DNA of 64,000 nucleotides from Aphelidium insulamus (GCA_036784855.1 JAZDSV010000013.1:186001-250000), one strand, 5' to 3'; numbered from the stretch's first letter, positions 46,774 through 58,778 are shown. Notes: generated by a model from the letters alone, not told the origin. Program-made: numbers and translations.

Positions 46774-47881
46774 TTACTGATAGACACAGGCGTCATTAAG
46801 CGGCCCCAGCAGCGCAATCATATTTCCAGCACCGTCGACCTTGGATCGCATGGTGGCAATAAATGCACCAAACGCCAATATTATTAAAGTAATGCCCACC
46901 CAAGGCACGACCTCTATCCAAAATAAAATTCCGATTGCAACGACTAGATATTCAGCCAAAACGGACCAGAGTTGGAGCGATCCATGTCTTCTCTTGTTGT
47001 CATTAATCCTTTTTTGCTCTCTCATCACCTCGGTAGCGTTTTGAGATACATTCAGAGTGGTGCTGGTTGATGTTTGGTTTCCAAGTTTGGTATGGGTGGC
47101 GGTAGACTTGCTTTGTGTCCCGTTGGATAATACTCTCTCCTGAAGCGTGGTGTTCATGGTAATCGCGATGTTAGCCGAACTGTAGCGTCCACACTGGCGC
47201 GCTGCCGCCTCGTCAAAGCACTGATACATTTGATCGCACGTGCGCTGGTTAACGCACTTTGCAAACTGACCAAAGTCTGGGGAGCCGAGGCGGCAGGTGC
47301 GCATTAGGTAGACTGTATTTTCACTGGTGGTCTCTCCAAACTTTGAGGTGTCAATGCCACACCCGTTCAGTTTGCGCTCCACTTTGTCACACAATCCAAT
47401 ACACGCTGTAAAGGTCATATTCCACAGTTGCTGCATGCCGGTCACAAATTCTAGCTTGGATGTCTTTCCATCTCCTGACAAAAGTTGTTTCTTGTCACAC
47501 AAACATAATATGCACGCGCTTACCGTTGGAATCGCTAAGCCCTGTCACGTTTACCACCGTCACTCTATCTTTGATTTTGGTATAGAAATCCGGAAACAGC
47601 ACGCGCATATAGTATTCCTTCGACTCTTGCCTGCTGATGTTACCATCGTTGTCCGTGTCAATAACGTCGAACACCGCACCGAAATCCGGGATGGCCTGCG
47701 GATCATCCGCAAACTCCGCGGCAAGTGTGGTGGCGCGCTCAGGTCCCGTCTCGTCGGTGCAGCGACTAGATGCCGTCACTGCACTCGGCGGAGGTCGCGC
47801 CGACGCCGATGCGGCGGCATTCGAAGAAAATGATGCTAGCAAAAGGAATATTGGCGCACACGTGGCCGCACCGAAATACAT
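46774..47881 (-). CDS. EF-hand/Cys-rich two-TM secretory protein, tandem copy 4
   Basis: Exons 47881-47524 and 47474-46774 (49-bp intron) give 352 residues. Signal peptide MYFGAATCAPIFLLLASFSS, then ASARPPPSAVTASSRC. The EF loop is DTDNDGNISRQE, the second loop NGDGKTSKLEF. The Cys-rich segment and linker are closest to copy 2 (LFPDFYTK/LFPEFYTK, YQCFDEAAARQCGRYSS, MREQKRINDNKR against MKEQKRINANKR). Copies 1+3 and 2+4 therefore look like sister pairs, which suggests duplication of a two-gene block. It ends in GNMIALLGPLNDAC. Confidence 0.82.
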
Positions 47882-47899
47882 TGCGATGCCGCGCCCGCA

Positions 47900-47956
47900 C
47901 GAATATTGTGGCGTTATGCCTCTCTGCTTTTTCGAACACGCAATAGCCAATCATTT
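47900..47956 (-). promoter_or_regulatory. shared promoter module of the tandem EF-hand genes
   Basis: Read on the minus strand: ATGATTGGC, a gap of about 20-30 bp, a purine-rich stretch, then AACGCCACAA about 25-40 bp before the start codon. Matching modules lie at 45175-45224 (copy 2) and 46466-46503 (copy 3). A variant for copy 1 lies at about 43943-43994 (AAGCGCCAGAA). ATTGG is an inverted CCAAT box. Confidence 0.6.
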
Positions 47957-48064
47957 GCATTATAGATTTCAGATTATAGAATCTTATTTTATTGTCATCC
48001 AACCGCGAACTGACTTCTGCGTTGTATGCGGGCAATGAATTGGCCCAAGCATTTTTGATGCACT

Positions 48065-50306
48065 TCAATTATGTTTCGGAGCAAAGAAGAAAACGTCATC
48101 CAAATCTCCCTGGTTGAGTTCACTCCACGACAACCAGTCTTCTTCTACTGCAATTTCCGATTCGGCTTCCACATACTCTGCTACACTACTCTTTCGTCGA
48201 GGCTGTGCTATGACTCGGTCACGGTGAAAGTCTGGAAACACCTGTAGGACATTGAGTTAGTTGCGCTTTGCATCAAATAAACCAGAAACCTTGGGACCAA
48301 GTTCATCTACGAGTTGGATTATGTTTGTCCGCAGCTTAGAGCGCATCTGGGCCAACCGCGCCGTGGTCTCGGAGTACTCGCGAGTAATCAGCGATCGCCA
48401 CAGCGGCTTCAGTGACCTGTTACTCAGTCAGTTCAAACAACATAATTTTTCACTCACCTGTAAATGTCAGCACCATTCTCCCCGAAGCGGATGGATGCGT
48501 ATGCAATGAACGGCAGACTGGTGAATGTGATAACGAATGCCTGCAGTGGATACTGCACTGGAAAGCCAGTCCATCCGGCCAGAAGTGCAGCGCCAACCGC
48601 ATATAGGCCGTATACAATCGGAGTCATAACCAGGGCAACCATTAACTTCCATGTGGCAAGCACGTCATTCCCAGCAATCTTTACCGTGGATGCTTTGAGT
48701 GCCTCTGCATTCACAATGAGATAACAACATATTGAAAGCAATGCAGTGAATTACCCTTGGCCTTCTTCTCGCTTATTTTGATGCATGTCACGGCTATTGG
48801 AGCGTTTAGCAGGAGTCCGGGTAGTGTCAGCAGTCCCCAGATGAGCAGCCGGACGGATCGTGCAACAAGCAGCCGCACAGCATCCACGCCACCGATAGTC
48901 TTGCGACCAACCTCGTGGTCACGAATGCCGTACGTGCACAGCGCGACATTGTACGCGTGCACCTCTTCCGCCAACCGCTGCACCTCTGGGTTCTCACGCA
49001 TCTTTGAGTATCCTTCGGCGAATCGGCGCGTGAGCCGCAGCGTAGTCTGAAGTGGCAATTGGCGGTCGGTGGGCTTGTACAGTCGCCGTGCCGCTTGTAT
49101 GACTTGCAGTGTTTCGTAGTCTGGGGCGTTGACCGTCACGGCGCGCAGTGCCTCGCCGACATTCTGCAGCAGCTGACCGATGGCTGAGCGTTTGGCATCT
49201 CCGCCACGCTTGTAATCTTCCACCAGCGCGCCGTCCAGAGTTATCGGCGTTCCAAACTCGATAACGGCGCGCGACCGAAATTCGTTCGGATGAAAGTAGT
49301 TTAGCCTGTTTCGACATTATAGCATATATATATATATATATATATATATGTGGTTAAGCAGTGCACTTACCCGCATGGAACAATCTTCAAGTCCATTGTG
49401 GGCTGGGCGGCGGCGGCAGACAAGGCCATAATGGCCACACCGGCCTTTAATGGAAGCATTTCCGCGCGATCATGCTATTTATGTGTATTATACTACATGC
49501 ACAAATTTGATACCACCAACAACCTACAGATCCGCCTTCCGGGAATATACCGATACACTCGCCGGCATCCAGCCGAGCATGGACGGCACTGTACACGGAT
49601 CCCTGATCCAAGTGGGGCACGTGTTTGAACTCTAATCCCTTCAACTCATCAGTGGTGACGGCATTAAAGGGTTTTGCCAGCAACATCGCCGTATCACTCT
49701 GCACCGTCTCCACGACGCCTATCTGGCCATTTGAGAGTTGAATGCTGTCGCCGGCGCGAAAGTGGCGAGTGAACTCTGTGCCAACACCAATCAAGTGTCG
49801 CGGGGAATCGACCGCGATGTGAACGGTACCGCTCTGACGCGACGCGTAATCCTTTACACACGATGCATATGTCAGCTTACGCCCCATATATATAACTGAA
49901 CTTGCCTGGGCCCTACGAAAAATAGTTAGGATAAGGTATACGGCACAGATACACTGAGAGTTCCCACGCACCGCGCCACCGGGATCGCATTGAGCGCGCG
50001 ACAAGCCTGGCCCACCCAGAACCGGTCACAAGACTTTTTGGCCACCAGGAAGCCGACGCGGCGCCCGCAGTGCTTCAGCAGTATCATCGGGTCCACGAAC
50101 TGGTTGGCGTGCGGCGCAATCACGAATATAACGGCGCCTGCATGGTATCGTTAGGTGGGCGTGTGTGCGTGTGACGGTGCGGCATGTTGTCAAGTGCCCG
50201 TACCCTTCTTGGGTATCAAGTGGGCACCGCGCTGGTTTATCTCGCGAAAAAATATGCTGACTGCCTGCGTGAAGAGCCATACCGCCACGTCGTACAGCGC
50301 GGGCAT
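48065..50306 (-). CDS. glycerol-3-phosphate/dihydroxyacetone-phosphate acyltransferase (Gpt2/Sct1 type)
   Basis: At least seven exons on the minus strand encode a protein of roughly 600 residues. It starts at 50306 (MPALYDVAVWLFTQAVSIFFREINQRG). The acyltransferase motifs are HANQFVD (motif I), the RVGFLVAKKS region, a fungal Gpt2-type insert (VGTEFTRHFRAGDSIQL), and FPEGGSHD (motif III). The enzyme acylates position sn-1 of G3P or DHAP, the first step of glycerolipid synthesis, in the ER. Downstream are two membrane regions (LLIWGLLTLPGLLLNAPIAV; MVALVMTPIVYGLYAVGAALLAG) and an acidic C-terminus. One intron contains a (TA) run at 49323-49349. It is divergent from the FHA/BRCT gene, sharing a 174-bp intergenic promoter. 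Some exon borders are approximate. Confidence 0.85.
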
Positions 50307-50480
50307 GATCCGCGTGCGTGAATGGGAGTGTCTCAGGCGTTGGACAATTATCTCTGCGAAAGCGAAACCCAGGGAAATTTTCCCGGGATTTGATTTCCAG
50401 TCAAAGCTGTCCCAGGCGTTCAACCCTGGTTGACCCAACACTTGTGCCCAGTCATAGATATTCAGCGACTGTTTCAGCGA

Positions 50481-52470
50481 ATGGACACTGAGCGCTCCGT
50501 GGTCGCCGAGCTGGTTGTGCCGGCCCAATTTGGCGTGGCTGAGCTGCGCCTACCAGTGCGGACTGGACTCAACCTCATCACCAGGCTGAAGGGCCAGACG
50601 GCACTGGGTGGCCACGAGTTTGTCTCCAGCACGCATGCGCAGATCGGTGGGTTCCATCACTGTAATGCATGTTGGTTGTGTACTGATGGCACACGACAGT
50701 CGTGGAGGACGGGGAGCATTGGCTGGTGGACTTGGAATCGACTAATGGGACGTATTTCGGGGACGGCGTGCATGCCATTCACCCGCACCGCTACTATCAG
50801 CTGTCGAGTGGCAAGCAGCTGCGATTCGGCCGCGTCATGGCCACATATCTGATTGCCGGTACTGCTGATGATGACGCCATGAGCGATTCGGAACATCGCC
50901 GTGCCGAGACTGGCTCTCCAAGAACCATGGGTCTGGCGTCTCCAGGTTCACCGACGCCGCCACCGCCTCCTCGCTGTGTGCCCCAAGCGGTGCAAGGTAT
51001 ATTGCCCGATATTGACAATAGCACAAACGAAGAACAAGTTCTGGTCCAAGCATCGCTCGGAGACCATTGTGACGAAATAGTCCCAGAAGAAGGCTTGGCG
51101 GCAAATCAGGCCGGTGCTGCAGTATCTGCCGAGCGTGAAGTTGTGGAAGCCTCACCACCGGACAGAGATGATTCTCCGGAACAGCCAACAGTCGATAATG
51201 CAAGATTTGTTCCTGTTCCGCAGACAGTCAAGTCCCCAGTTCTACCGTCGCGTGTTTCATTCGGGCGACCAAGCGCGGCTTCAGAGCAGATTCCCTACCA
51301 GGCACTGGCTGCGAAAATGGGCGATAAATCTCCGCAGAGTCAAGTGGCGGACGAAAATAAGCCGAGTGCGGACGTGAACAGCAATCTGCAGCCGGAGCCC
51401 GCAAAGATCGTACAGCCTGCCAAAGCCACCAAGAAACCAGCTGCAAAGAATACAAAACGAAAGCCAAAGGCGAACGAGAAATTCACAGTTATTCCGCAGT
51501 CTCAAGCTGTTGTTTCACCTACCACCGCAATGTCTCCTGCACCCTCTGTGCCTCCGCCATCGTCGCAGTATGTACTGTTGTGTCAAAGTTGAAATCGTAC
51601 CAAACAATTGTGTCCCAGGAGATCGGCAACCAAGCGTCAAGCAAGTTTGGCGGTGGATACACCAAAGAGAGCACGAGTCAGCTCTCCCGCACCAATTACT
51701 GTAATGTCGGTGCTGTTCACTGGCCTGGACTCACACTCGGACGCCAAGACTATTGCGCGCATAAAGGTGTTTATGGCGCATAATATATTCCTTTGTGACT
51801 CACAGTATTATTAGATGATCGAAGGACACGAAGGCCGCGTGGTGCACAGTTGGAAGGATTGCGTGTATCTGGTCACAGACAAGATTCGGCGCACAAACAA
51901 GTTTCTCTGTGCACTATCAGCCGGCAAAAAGATTGTATCTGTTCAATGGCTGGACGCCAGTCAGAAGGCGAAAAAGCTCTTGGGTACGCGATATCAAAAC
52001 ATATCAGAAGTACTTTAACATATCCAGAGCCGGCCGACTATCCTCTGGCAGACCCCGAGAGCGAAAAGAAATTTCACTTCTCACTGAGTGACGCAATGCA
52101 GCGGGTCCGTGAGCGAGGTCCGTGCCAGCTGATGGCCGATATCTGCTTCTTTATCACGCCGTCCACAACACCCGGATACGAAGACTTGATGGAGATTATT
52201 GAGGCATCGGGCGGCACAGTGCTGCCAAATCTGCCGATGCAACTCCGCCCCGGCCACTACATAATCTCCTGTGCGGAGGATGTGGAGCTGGCAACTCAGT
52301 ACGCGGACGCCGGCTGGAATAACCACATCTACACCCCGGAACTGATACTGGTGGGTGTGCTGCGACAAGAGATGGACTTTGAGCAGAACAGATTGTCACT
52401 GTCAAAGGCTGGGGCAGGCACTGCCACAACCACCAAGCGCGCGGCCAGGGGCGGTCGACGCAAGCATTAA
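50481..52470 (+). CDS. MDC1-like DNA-damage mediator (FHA + tandem BRCT)
   Basis: Five exons (introns 50647-50699, 51568-51618, 51767-51814, 51984-52027) encode 597 residues. An N-terminal FHA domain is visible: GHEFVSSTHAQI, EDGEHWLVDLESTNGTYFGDG, YQLSSGKQLRFG. A disordered Ser/Pro/Glu/Lys region (~residues 130-390) follows. The C-terminal tandem BRCT reads VLFTGLDSHSDAKTI, VYLVTDKIRRTNKFLCALS, IVSVQWLDASQKAKKLL, DPESEKKFHFSLSDAMQRVRE and VLRQE. The stretch LVTDKIRRT-x-KFLCAL and the DPE-x-EK-x-F-x-FSL-x-DA-x-x-R-x-RE linker are strikingly like animal MDC1, which binds gamma-H2AX. FHA domains of this class bind phospho-Thr partners. Orthology is inferred from architecture and motifs. Confidence 0.8.
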
Positions 52471-52737
52471 TATAATTTCACTGTTGCATCCAATATCGTT
52501 CATTGTTTGAGTACATGTACACTTCCAGCCGCTGCGTGGAGTATTGCCCACTCCACAAATGACATCACGACAAACCGAAAGTATCACCAGGTAGCCGTCT
52601 ATAATTAGAACAACTGTTATTATTATTTGTTATCCACACGGCGCCCAATACACACCACAGCCGCGAGTGCACCGCCAAGTATCCACACATACGCACACAT
52701 ACATACAGAAACATATATCATAGCTTAGTTGGAGAGT

Positions 52738-55700
52738 ATGTCGGCACAGAGACGACGCAGCTCCAGCGGTGATCGATATGTGGCGGTGCCGGCACCGTTT
52801 CGCGCGTCACAATCATCACAGCCGGGCACCAACAACGCGACACTGGTGTCCCCGACAGTGGCACTGTCCACCTCGCGCCAAAACATCGCGACACTGATCA
52901 AGACGGCGCTTGGTGAGGGCTACTCACTCAGCTCCACTACCATACAAAAGACGGCGCTGGACACCACCACCGCGTCACAGTCGCTGCGCTCACAGCCGCA
53001 CACGTCACGCAAAAAAGAGTCAATGGCCAACGCGTCGTTCCGCTCCGGCGAGTCATCGGCGTCACTGTCGGCGGCGAACGACGAGAACTTTCGAAAGTTT
53101 CGCCATGGCCACCGGCAGACGTGGAGTCTGGCGTTTACGGACGCCGAGGACGAGACGGGCTTTGAGCGCTTCTTCGCCACGCGCACCTTGAAGTCGTGGC
53201 GATGGACAATCGCGCTGGCCATGCTCGGATACCTGGTGGTGTACACGTACGCCCTGCTGAAGTACCCGGCCGATGCAACCATCTGGCGCAACACGTACCA
53301 TGACAAACTGGTCTCCACCAAGGATATGGTTGGCAATATGGCGCTGTATTGTCCCCAGGGGTGAGTGCTGTCTGTCTGTTTCAGTCTGTTTTGGTCTCTG
53401 TTGGAATCTGCGTCTGTCTGCCTGTCTGTCTCTTCTATCTCTGATAATGTGCAGATACTACTGTGCAAGCTGCCCGGAGAATATTATATGTCAAGACTAC
53501 TGGCAGTGGAAAGATGGAGTGTTCTTGGCCGTTATCTGCGCCCCGGGACTGATTGCCATTGCCGCAAGCTACTTGCAACCGACCGCGATATTCTATCGAT
53601 GGTGTGTGCAGTCTGCTCTAATCTTCTATTGCACATGATCTCATATTGATGCGTGTGCAGGTATCACGGCTTTGCATCCATATTTGTGTTTGTGGGCGCC
53701 AACGTGGGCATCACTCTGCGCTTCCACCTGATCGAGATCAACCACAATCCGCTCCTGCCCGGCATTTTGCTTCTCCTTCTACTCAACTCTACGTTTCACG
53801 GCCTGCAGGTATGCGCAAATATATCTATTCAGGTAATTTAATTTACAGATACGGTATATGCACTCGTTGGCTGTGCTACTGGGAACTTTGATCATCTGGC
53901 TGGTGGTGAATTTGGCGGATCCTCTGTCTGCTGAAGATGACGAGGCCTACTATGAGGGCACTTCGGTGAAGGGCAACAACAAGGTGGTGGTTGGTCTGGC
54001 GCTCATGTGCACCGCCACACTGATCGTGTTTGGCCTGCGGCGGAATGAAATGTTTTACCGCGACCAATTTCTGCGCGGACAATACTCCACCAAAGTCAAC
54101 AAGAAGCTGATTGACCAGCTGAAGGCGCTGCAGCAGTCGTACAACACCGGCGCCGTCGATTTCGAAACGCCGCTGGAGAAATCCATCTCGATTCTGCGCA
54201 GCATGATCTCGGATCCCAGTCTGGCGGCGGAGCAGTTCCACAGCCTGGAGCTAGTGATCCAATTGCTGAACAGTCCGTCTCTGCTCACACCCGACTTTGA
54301 GGGTCAGCTTGATATGCTGGAGAGCGCGTCCGTCAATGACGATAACAACAACCGTTCGCCGACTGCCGGCGGCCTCGGTCTGGACAGCGATCAGCGCGCC
54401 TGGCTCTTTTCGGAGATATCCAAGAAACGCGCCGGCTCCGGCAATGACAACATCCGACGCACCTCGGTTGCGATCAGCAAGCGGAAACGAAAAAGTGTGG
54501 CCAACTCTGTCACGTACAACACTGCAGCGTCGGGGGCTGATGTGCCGGCCATGCCAGCGCTGCCCACACTGGCACTCATTCTGGACTCGGACGAGGAGCA
54601 GCTGTCCCCAGACGGCACTGCAAACAATACCAGCAACAACACAAGCAACAAGATGACTGTCGCCACGATTCCCCGGTCAATTGGTAAGTGATATTGGTGC
54701 TGTGAGATATTTAAACACTTTGCTGACGCGATAAACCTCTAGACTCGGCACGCACCAGCCGCTCGGTTATCGTGGACTTGGGCAGTGCCGACTCCTCGCC
54801 CGCGCTCTACAATGATCCATTTGTGTACGCCACAAACAGGGAGGCGCGCAACAACGAGGCCTTGCTCGCGCGGGATCGCACATCACGACACAGTGTCGGC
54901 GACGTGGTTGCGCTGGGATTCGTGTCCGAGCTGATGCAGCTGCAGCGTCCCAAGGCGGACCGGCCACCGGTCCCAGGACCCAGTGCGTCCGTGGTGCAGC
55001 AGCTGTTGTCGCAGGTGAACGAGTGGAACTGGAAGCTGTTTGACTTTGCGGACGCGTGCCCCGGTGGCAAACCACTATTTGTGCTGGCGCATCATCTGTT
55101 TGACTCGGCGGGCCTGTTTGAGGAGTTTGACATACCCATGGAGCGGTTCAATGCCTTCATGTGGAAGATTCAGGAGGGCTACCGCAACCTGCCATGTACG
55201 TCAGTTGTTAGGTAGTTATTCACAGTCGAGATAATTAACTTTCGATGCAGACCATAATAGCATCCACGCGGCGGACGTGTTGCACGCAGTCAACTACTTT
55301 ACCCAGTATGACCAGATTGCCGCCATTGTGGCGCCGCTGGACTTGTTGTCGCTCTATTTTGCCGCCTCCATCCACGACTATGACCACCCGGGTGTGAACA
55401 ATAATTTCTTGTCCAGCACCAACAACGGCCTGGCGGTGCTGTACAATGACAAATCCGTGCTGGAGAGCTATCACCTATCATCGGCATTCTCGCTGCTGTT
55501 CCGCTCCGAGTACAACTTTCTCAGTCAACTGTCCAAGGCGGATATGCAGACTGTGCGCGAAAGCGTCATAGAGATGGTGCTTGCCACGGATCTGTCACAG
55601 CACTATGCCACTCTATCCCAATTCAAGACCAGGGTATGTTGCGTACTCTATATACAATATTTATCTCACCTCTCGTGCAGTTGCAAAATGCATTCAGCCC

Positions 55701-56451
55701 CGGCGAGTCCAAGGAGGACCGGTTACTGCTGTACAAGATGATGATCAAGTGTGCCGATGTGTCCAACCCCACCAAAGAGTTCTCGCTGTACTCGCGGTGG
55801 ACCGGTCTGGTGCTGGAGGAGTGGCGGACACAAGGCGACCTGGAGAAGAAGATGTCCATCCCCGTCTCGCCGTTCATGGACCGTGACAACCCGAATGTAC
55901 TGCTGAGTTCACAGTGCGGCTTCATCGACTTTATCATTGTGCCCATGTTCGAGTCGGTGCACAACGGGTTCCTGCGCCTGCCCAAGATCATGGAAGAGCT
56001 GGAGCGCAACCGCAACCACTGGTCCAAGCTCAAGGAGCAGAAGGAGGAGATTGAGCGCAAGCTGCGTCAAAATGTGGGCGATCCGTCCGCCGCGCACTCT
56101 GTCAGCAACACCGGCGCAAACAACCAGCACAACTCACTGTCACGCACGACGGTGCGGAGACCGAACCCGGACGCGCATGCCGTGGCCACATCGCGGTCCG
56201 CCACGGTGCCAGTGAAGGCGGTGGTGCGTCTGGCGGACGACGACCATCAACCAGGCGGCGTGGGCAACCGACGGTCTAGTATCGGCAATGTGACAGTGGC
56301 GCAGAGCAGTGTGGCGGTGTCGGCGAAATCCGCAGCATCACTCGGCAATGATATCATCAAGACGGGGCCACTGCCGTCGCAGTCACAGTCTACGCGCGGT
56401 AGTAGCCACGACCAGGGAAGCAGCGGTGGCTCATCAGCTGCGCGTATTTAG
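52738..56451 (+). CDS. six-TM class-I cyclic nucleotide phosphodiesterase
   Basis: Seven exons (introns 53361-53454, 53602-53660, 53809-53848, 54684-54742, 55196-55250, 55634-55680) encode 1119 residues. After a ~155-residue Ser/Thr-rich cytosolic N-terminus there are six TM helices (about residues 160-440: WTIALAMLGYLVVYTYALL; GVFLAVICAPGLIAIAASYL; ASIFVFVGANVGI; LLPGILLLLLLN; LAVLLGTLIIWLVVNLA; VVVGLALMCTATLIVFGL). A Cys-rich loop (YCPQGYYCASCPENIIC) separates TM1 and TM2. A linker (ETPLEKSISILRSM) precedes the PDEase domain with all metal ligands: YHNSIHAADV, HDYDHPGVNNNF, and the Asp in MIKCADVSNPTKEF. It should hydrolyse cAMP and/or cGMP at a membrane. Six-TM PDEs are known from Plasmodium and other protists. 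The long Ser/Thr-rich tail may be regulatory. Confidence 0.88.
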
Positions 56452-56810
56452 TACATCTAATGCATTCAATTCCTACATACTGTTTGTCCAACTATATATA
56501 TTTCTATATATATCTATATATGCTTGAAGAACGTAATATATGTATGTACAACCTTCTTCTATGCATAGAGTGATCTATATAGTGCATACTGCGTCCAACT
56601 ATGTACAAGTAAATTGTGCAGATAATTTGTGCATACATAGAGTCAAGCAGTAAGTAGTAGAGTAGTCAGATCTGAAAGCACCGTGAGCCCTCATGCAGTC
56701 TTGTAATTCTATCTAATTGTACTGGACACATATACAACCTGTCTCTATACAAGTGGTCTCACGGACAGAAACGGAAATGTTACACTAAACAACACAACAC
56801 AACATAACAG
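56452..56810. other. intergenic, AT-repeat rich
   Basis: TATATA-type runs lie near 56492-56521. The rest is the presumptive promoter of the signal peptide peptidase gene. Confidence 0.45.
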
Positions 56811-58370
56811 ATGGACTTGAAGTTGCTGGCGGCGTACTTGGCGCTGGGTGCCGGCGCGGTGGTGCCCATAGTGCTCGGCTCCGAGAGCTCGCTCAAGTAC
56901 CCCAAGGTGCACGGGGTGGCCAAGAAGGAGGTGGGTGCTGGCTCCTTCTCTGATGATGTCTCACCCCTTCTCACGTACCGCACTGGCAGGGCGATGCCGA
57001 CGACTCTGACTCGGACGATGAGGAAGAGGAGGAGCAGACCGAGTCGCTCTCCTCCGAAGACGCACTAATGTTCCCCATCATGGGCTCCGGTGTGCTGTTT
57101 GGCCTGTACCTGCTCTTCCGCTTCTTCTCCAAAGAGTACATCAACTACCTGTTGACGGCCTACTTTGCACTGCTGGGCACCGGCGCCCTCACCAAGCTGG
57201 TGGACACGGCTCTCAAAACTGTGCACTACTTCAAGACTGCGTCCTGGAATGAAAAGTATCGCGTGAAGCTCTTCAAGCGTCGGCACTCGCACGGTCAGTT
57301 GTGGTCTGTCTGTGTATATATATTTTGGGTATGTCTATATATATGTCTATATATATGTATGCGTGTGTGTCTGCAGCTGTACATACGTATCCGTGTGTGG
57401 GTGTATTAATTCTCATCATGAGTGTGCAAGCTCACTTGAATATGTATGGACAATTGTGGGTATGTGTGCGTCTCTAGGTGTATTTACTATACTCTTTTGT
57501 GGAGTGCGCATGTTCACTTGAATGTGTATGGATATTTGTATGTCAATGTTGACCCTTTTCTTTGTTATTAGAACCAGTGTGGTCGCTCAAGTTTGACTAC
57601 GTGACGGTGGCGGCGCTGGCCGTGTCGATTGTATTCACGGGATACTACGTGCTGACCAAGAACTGGATCGCGAGCAATGTGTACGCTGAAGCGTTTGCCA
57701 CGTCCGCCATCCAGCTGCTGGACTTGGACGACTTCAAGACGGGCATGTTTCTGCTGTCGGGCCTGTTTGTCTACGACATATTCTGGGTGTTTGGCACCGA
57801 GGTCATGGTGTCGGTGGCCAAGAACTTTGACGCGCCCATCAAGCTGCTGTTTCCCCGTGATCTGCTGGCCGAGAAGCTTCAGTTCACCATGCTGGGCCTG
57901 GGTGACATTGTTATTCCGGGTATGGCATGTATCTATCTAATTGATCGTGTAATATTTATGAATTAGGTATATTCGTGGCATTGTGCCTGCGGTTTGACCA
58001 GAGCTTGTCGACGGACAAGAAGGCCTTCAAGCGGCCGTACTTCACCGCATGCATGACGGCGTATGTTATCGGTCTGGCAGTTACGGTGTTTGTCATGCAC
58101 ACGTTCAAGGCCGCGCAGGTATTTAATTTGTGCAAGTGACAGAGGCAAGCCTAACTTACACTTATAATATTTGTACAGCCCGCCCTTCTCTACCTGTCTC
58201 CGGCGTGCATACTCTCAGTTTTGATTACTGCGGCCGTGCGCGGTGAACTGAAACAAGTGTTTGCGTACAAGTCGGACAACAGCACCAAGAAGGAGGCAGC
58301 CACCGCCGCCGCCGCTGTGAAGACCGCTACCGCTGCCACCCCAAAGAAGGAGTCCAAAAAGGTCAAGTAG
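56811..58370 (+). CDS. signal peptide peptidase (intramembrane aspartyl protease)
   Basis: Five exons (introns 56931-56989, 57294-57571, 57920-57966, 58119-58178) encode 371 residues, the usual size. Catalytic aspartates are in FVYDIFWVFG and GLGDIVIPG, and the PAL motif in QPALLYLS. Multiple TM helices surround them. The C-terminus is KKVK, a KKxx dilysine ER-retrieval signal, as in other SPPs. SPP cleaves leftover signal peptides in the ER membrane. An acidic loop (DADDSDSDDEEEEE) follows the first TM. Intron 2, at 278 bp, is by far the longest found in the window. It holds TG/TA-rich sequence plus two diverged copies of a TTCACTTGAATRTGTATGG-like unit. Confidence 0.93.
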
Positions 58371-58659
58371 TGGCGTAATGCACCGCTTCAAAATGATGTG
58401 GTAAGCAGACAGATGACAGACAGACAACAAAACAGCCCCGCAATAGACCTTAACATTGCTGCTGATTGTAACACTAGATGTTGTTTTCGCATTGTGGTGG
58501 ACCAGTTTACCCGGCATAACCGAATTGAGACACCTTGCGAGTTACGTTTTGAATTAAACGCGCCGATTTCTTTCTTCCACTGACACATTCTTATCTCCGG
58601 CCATTCGTGACATTTGTTGCACCGAATTCCTTGTACTCGGGGAATGGGGTTTCTTTTCT

Positions 58660-58778
58660 GAAAGTGAAAAAATTGAACAGATCGCCACTGCACACAGCAA
58701 AACGATCCCCTTCATTTTTCTCGCCGGCTCCTCGGGAATGGGCAAAACTCAGATGGTGCTGACTTTGGTCCAGGCGAG
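58660..58778 (+). pseudogene. isolated Crinkler P-loop fragment
   Basis: About 107 bp (58669-58775) match the P-loop region of the Crinkler-type gene at 2014-2120 at roughly nine bases in ten, including GSSGMGKTQM and LTLVQA. The match stops abruptly on both sides, and neither a header nor downstream domains are present. It lies between the SPP and Dpy-30 genes. Confidence 0.8.

Noticed and set aside
57294-57571. Separate small gene inside the 278-bp SPP intron
   Set aside because: Open frames there are low-complexity TG/TA translations. The splice pair on both sides restores the conserved SPP frame exactly.
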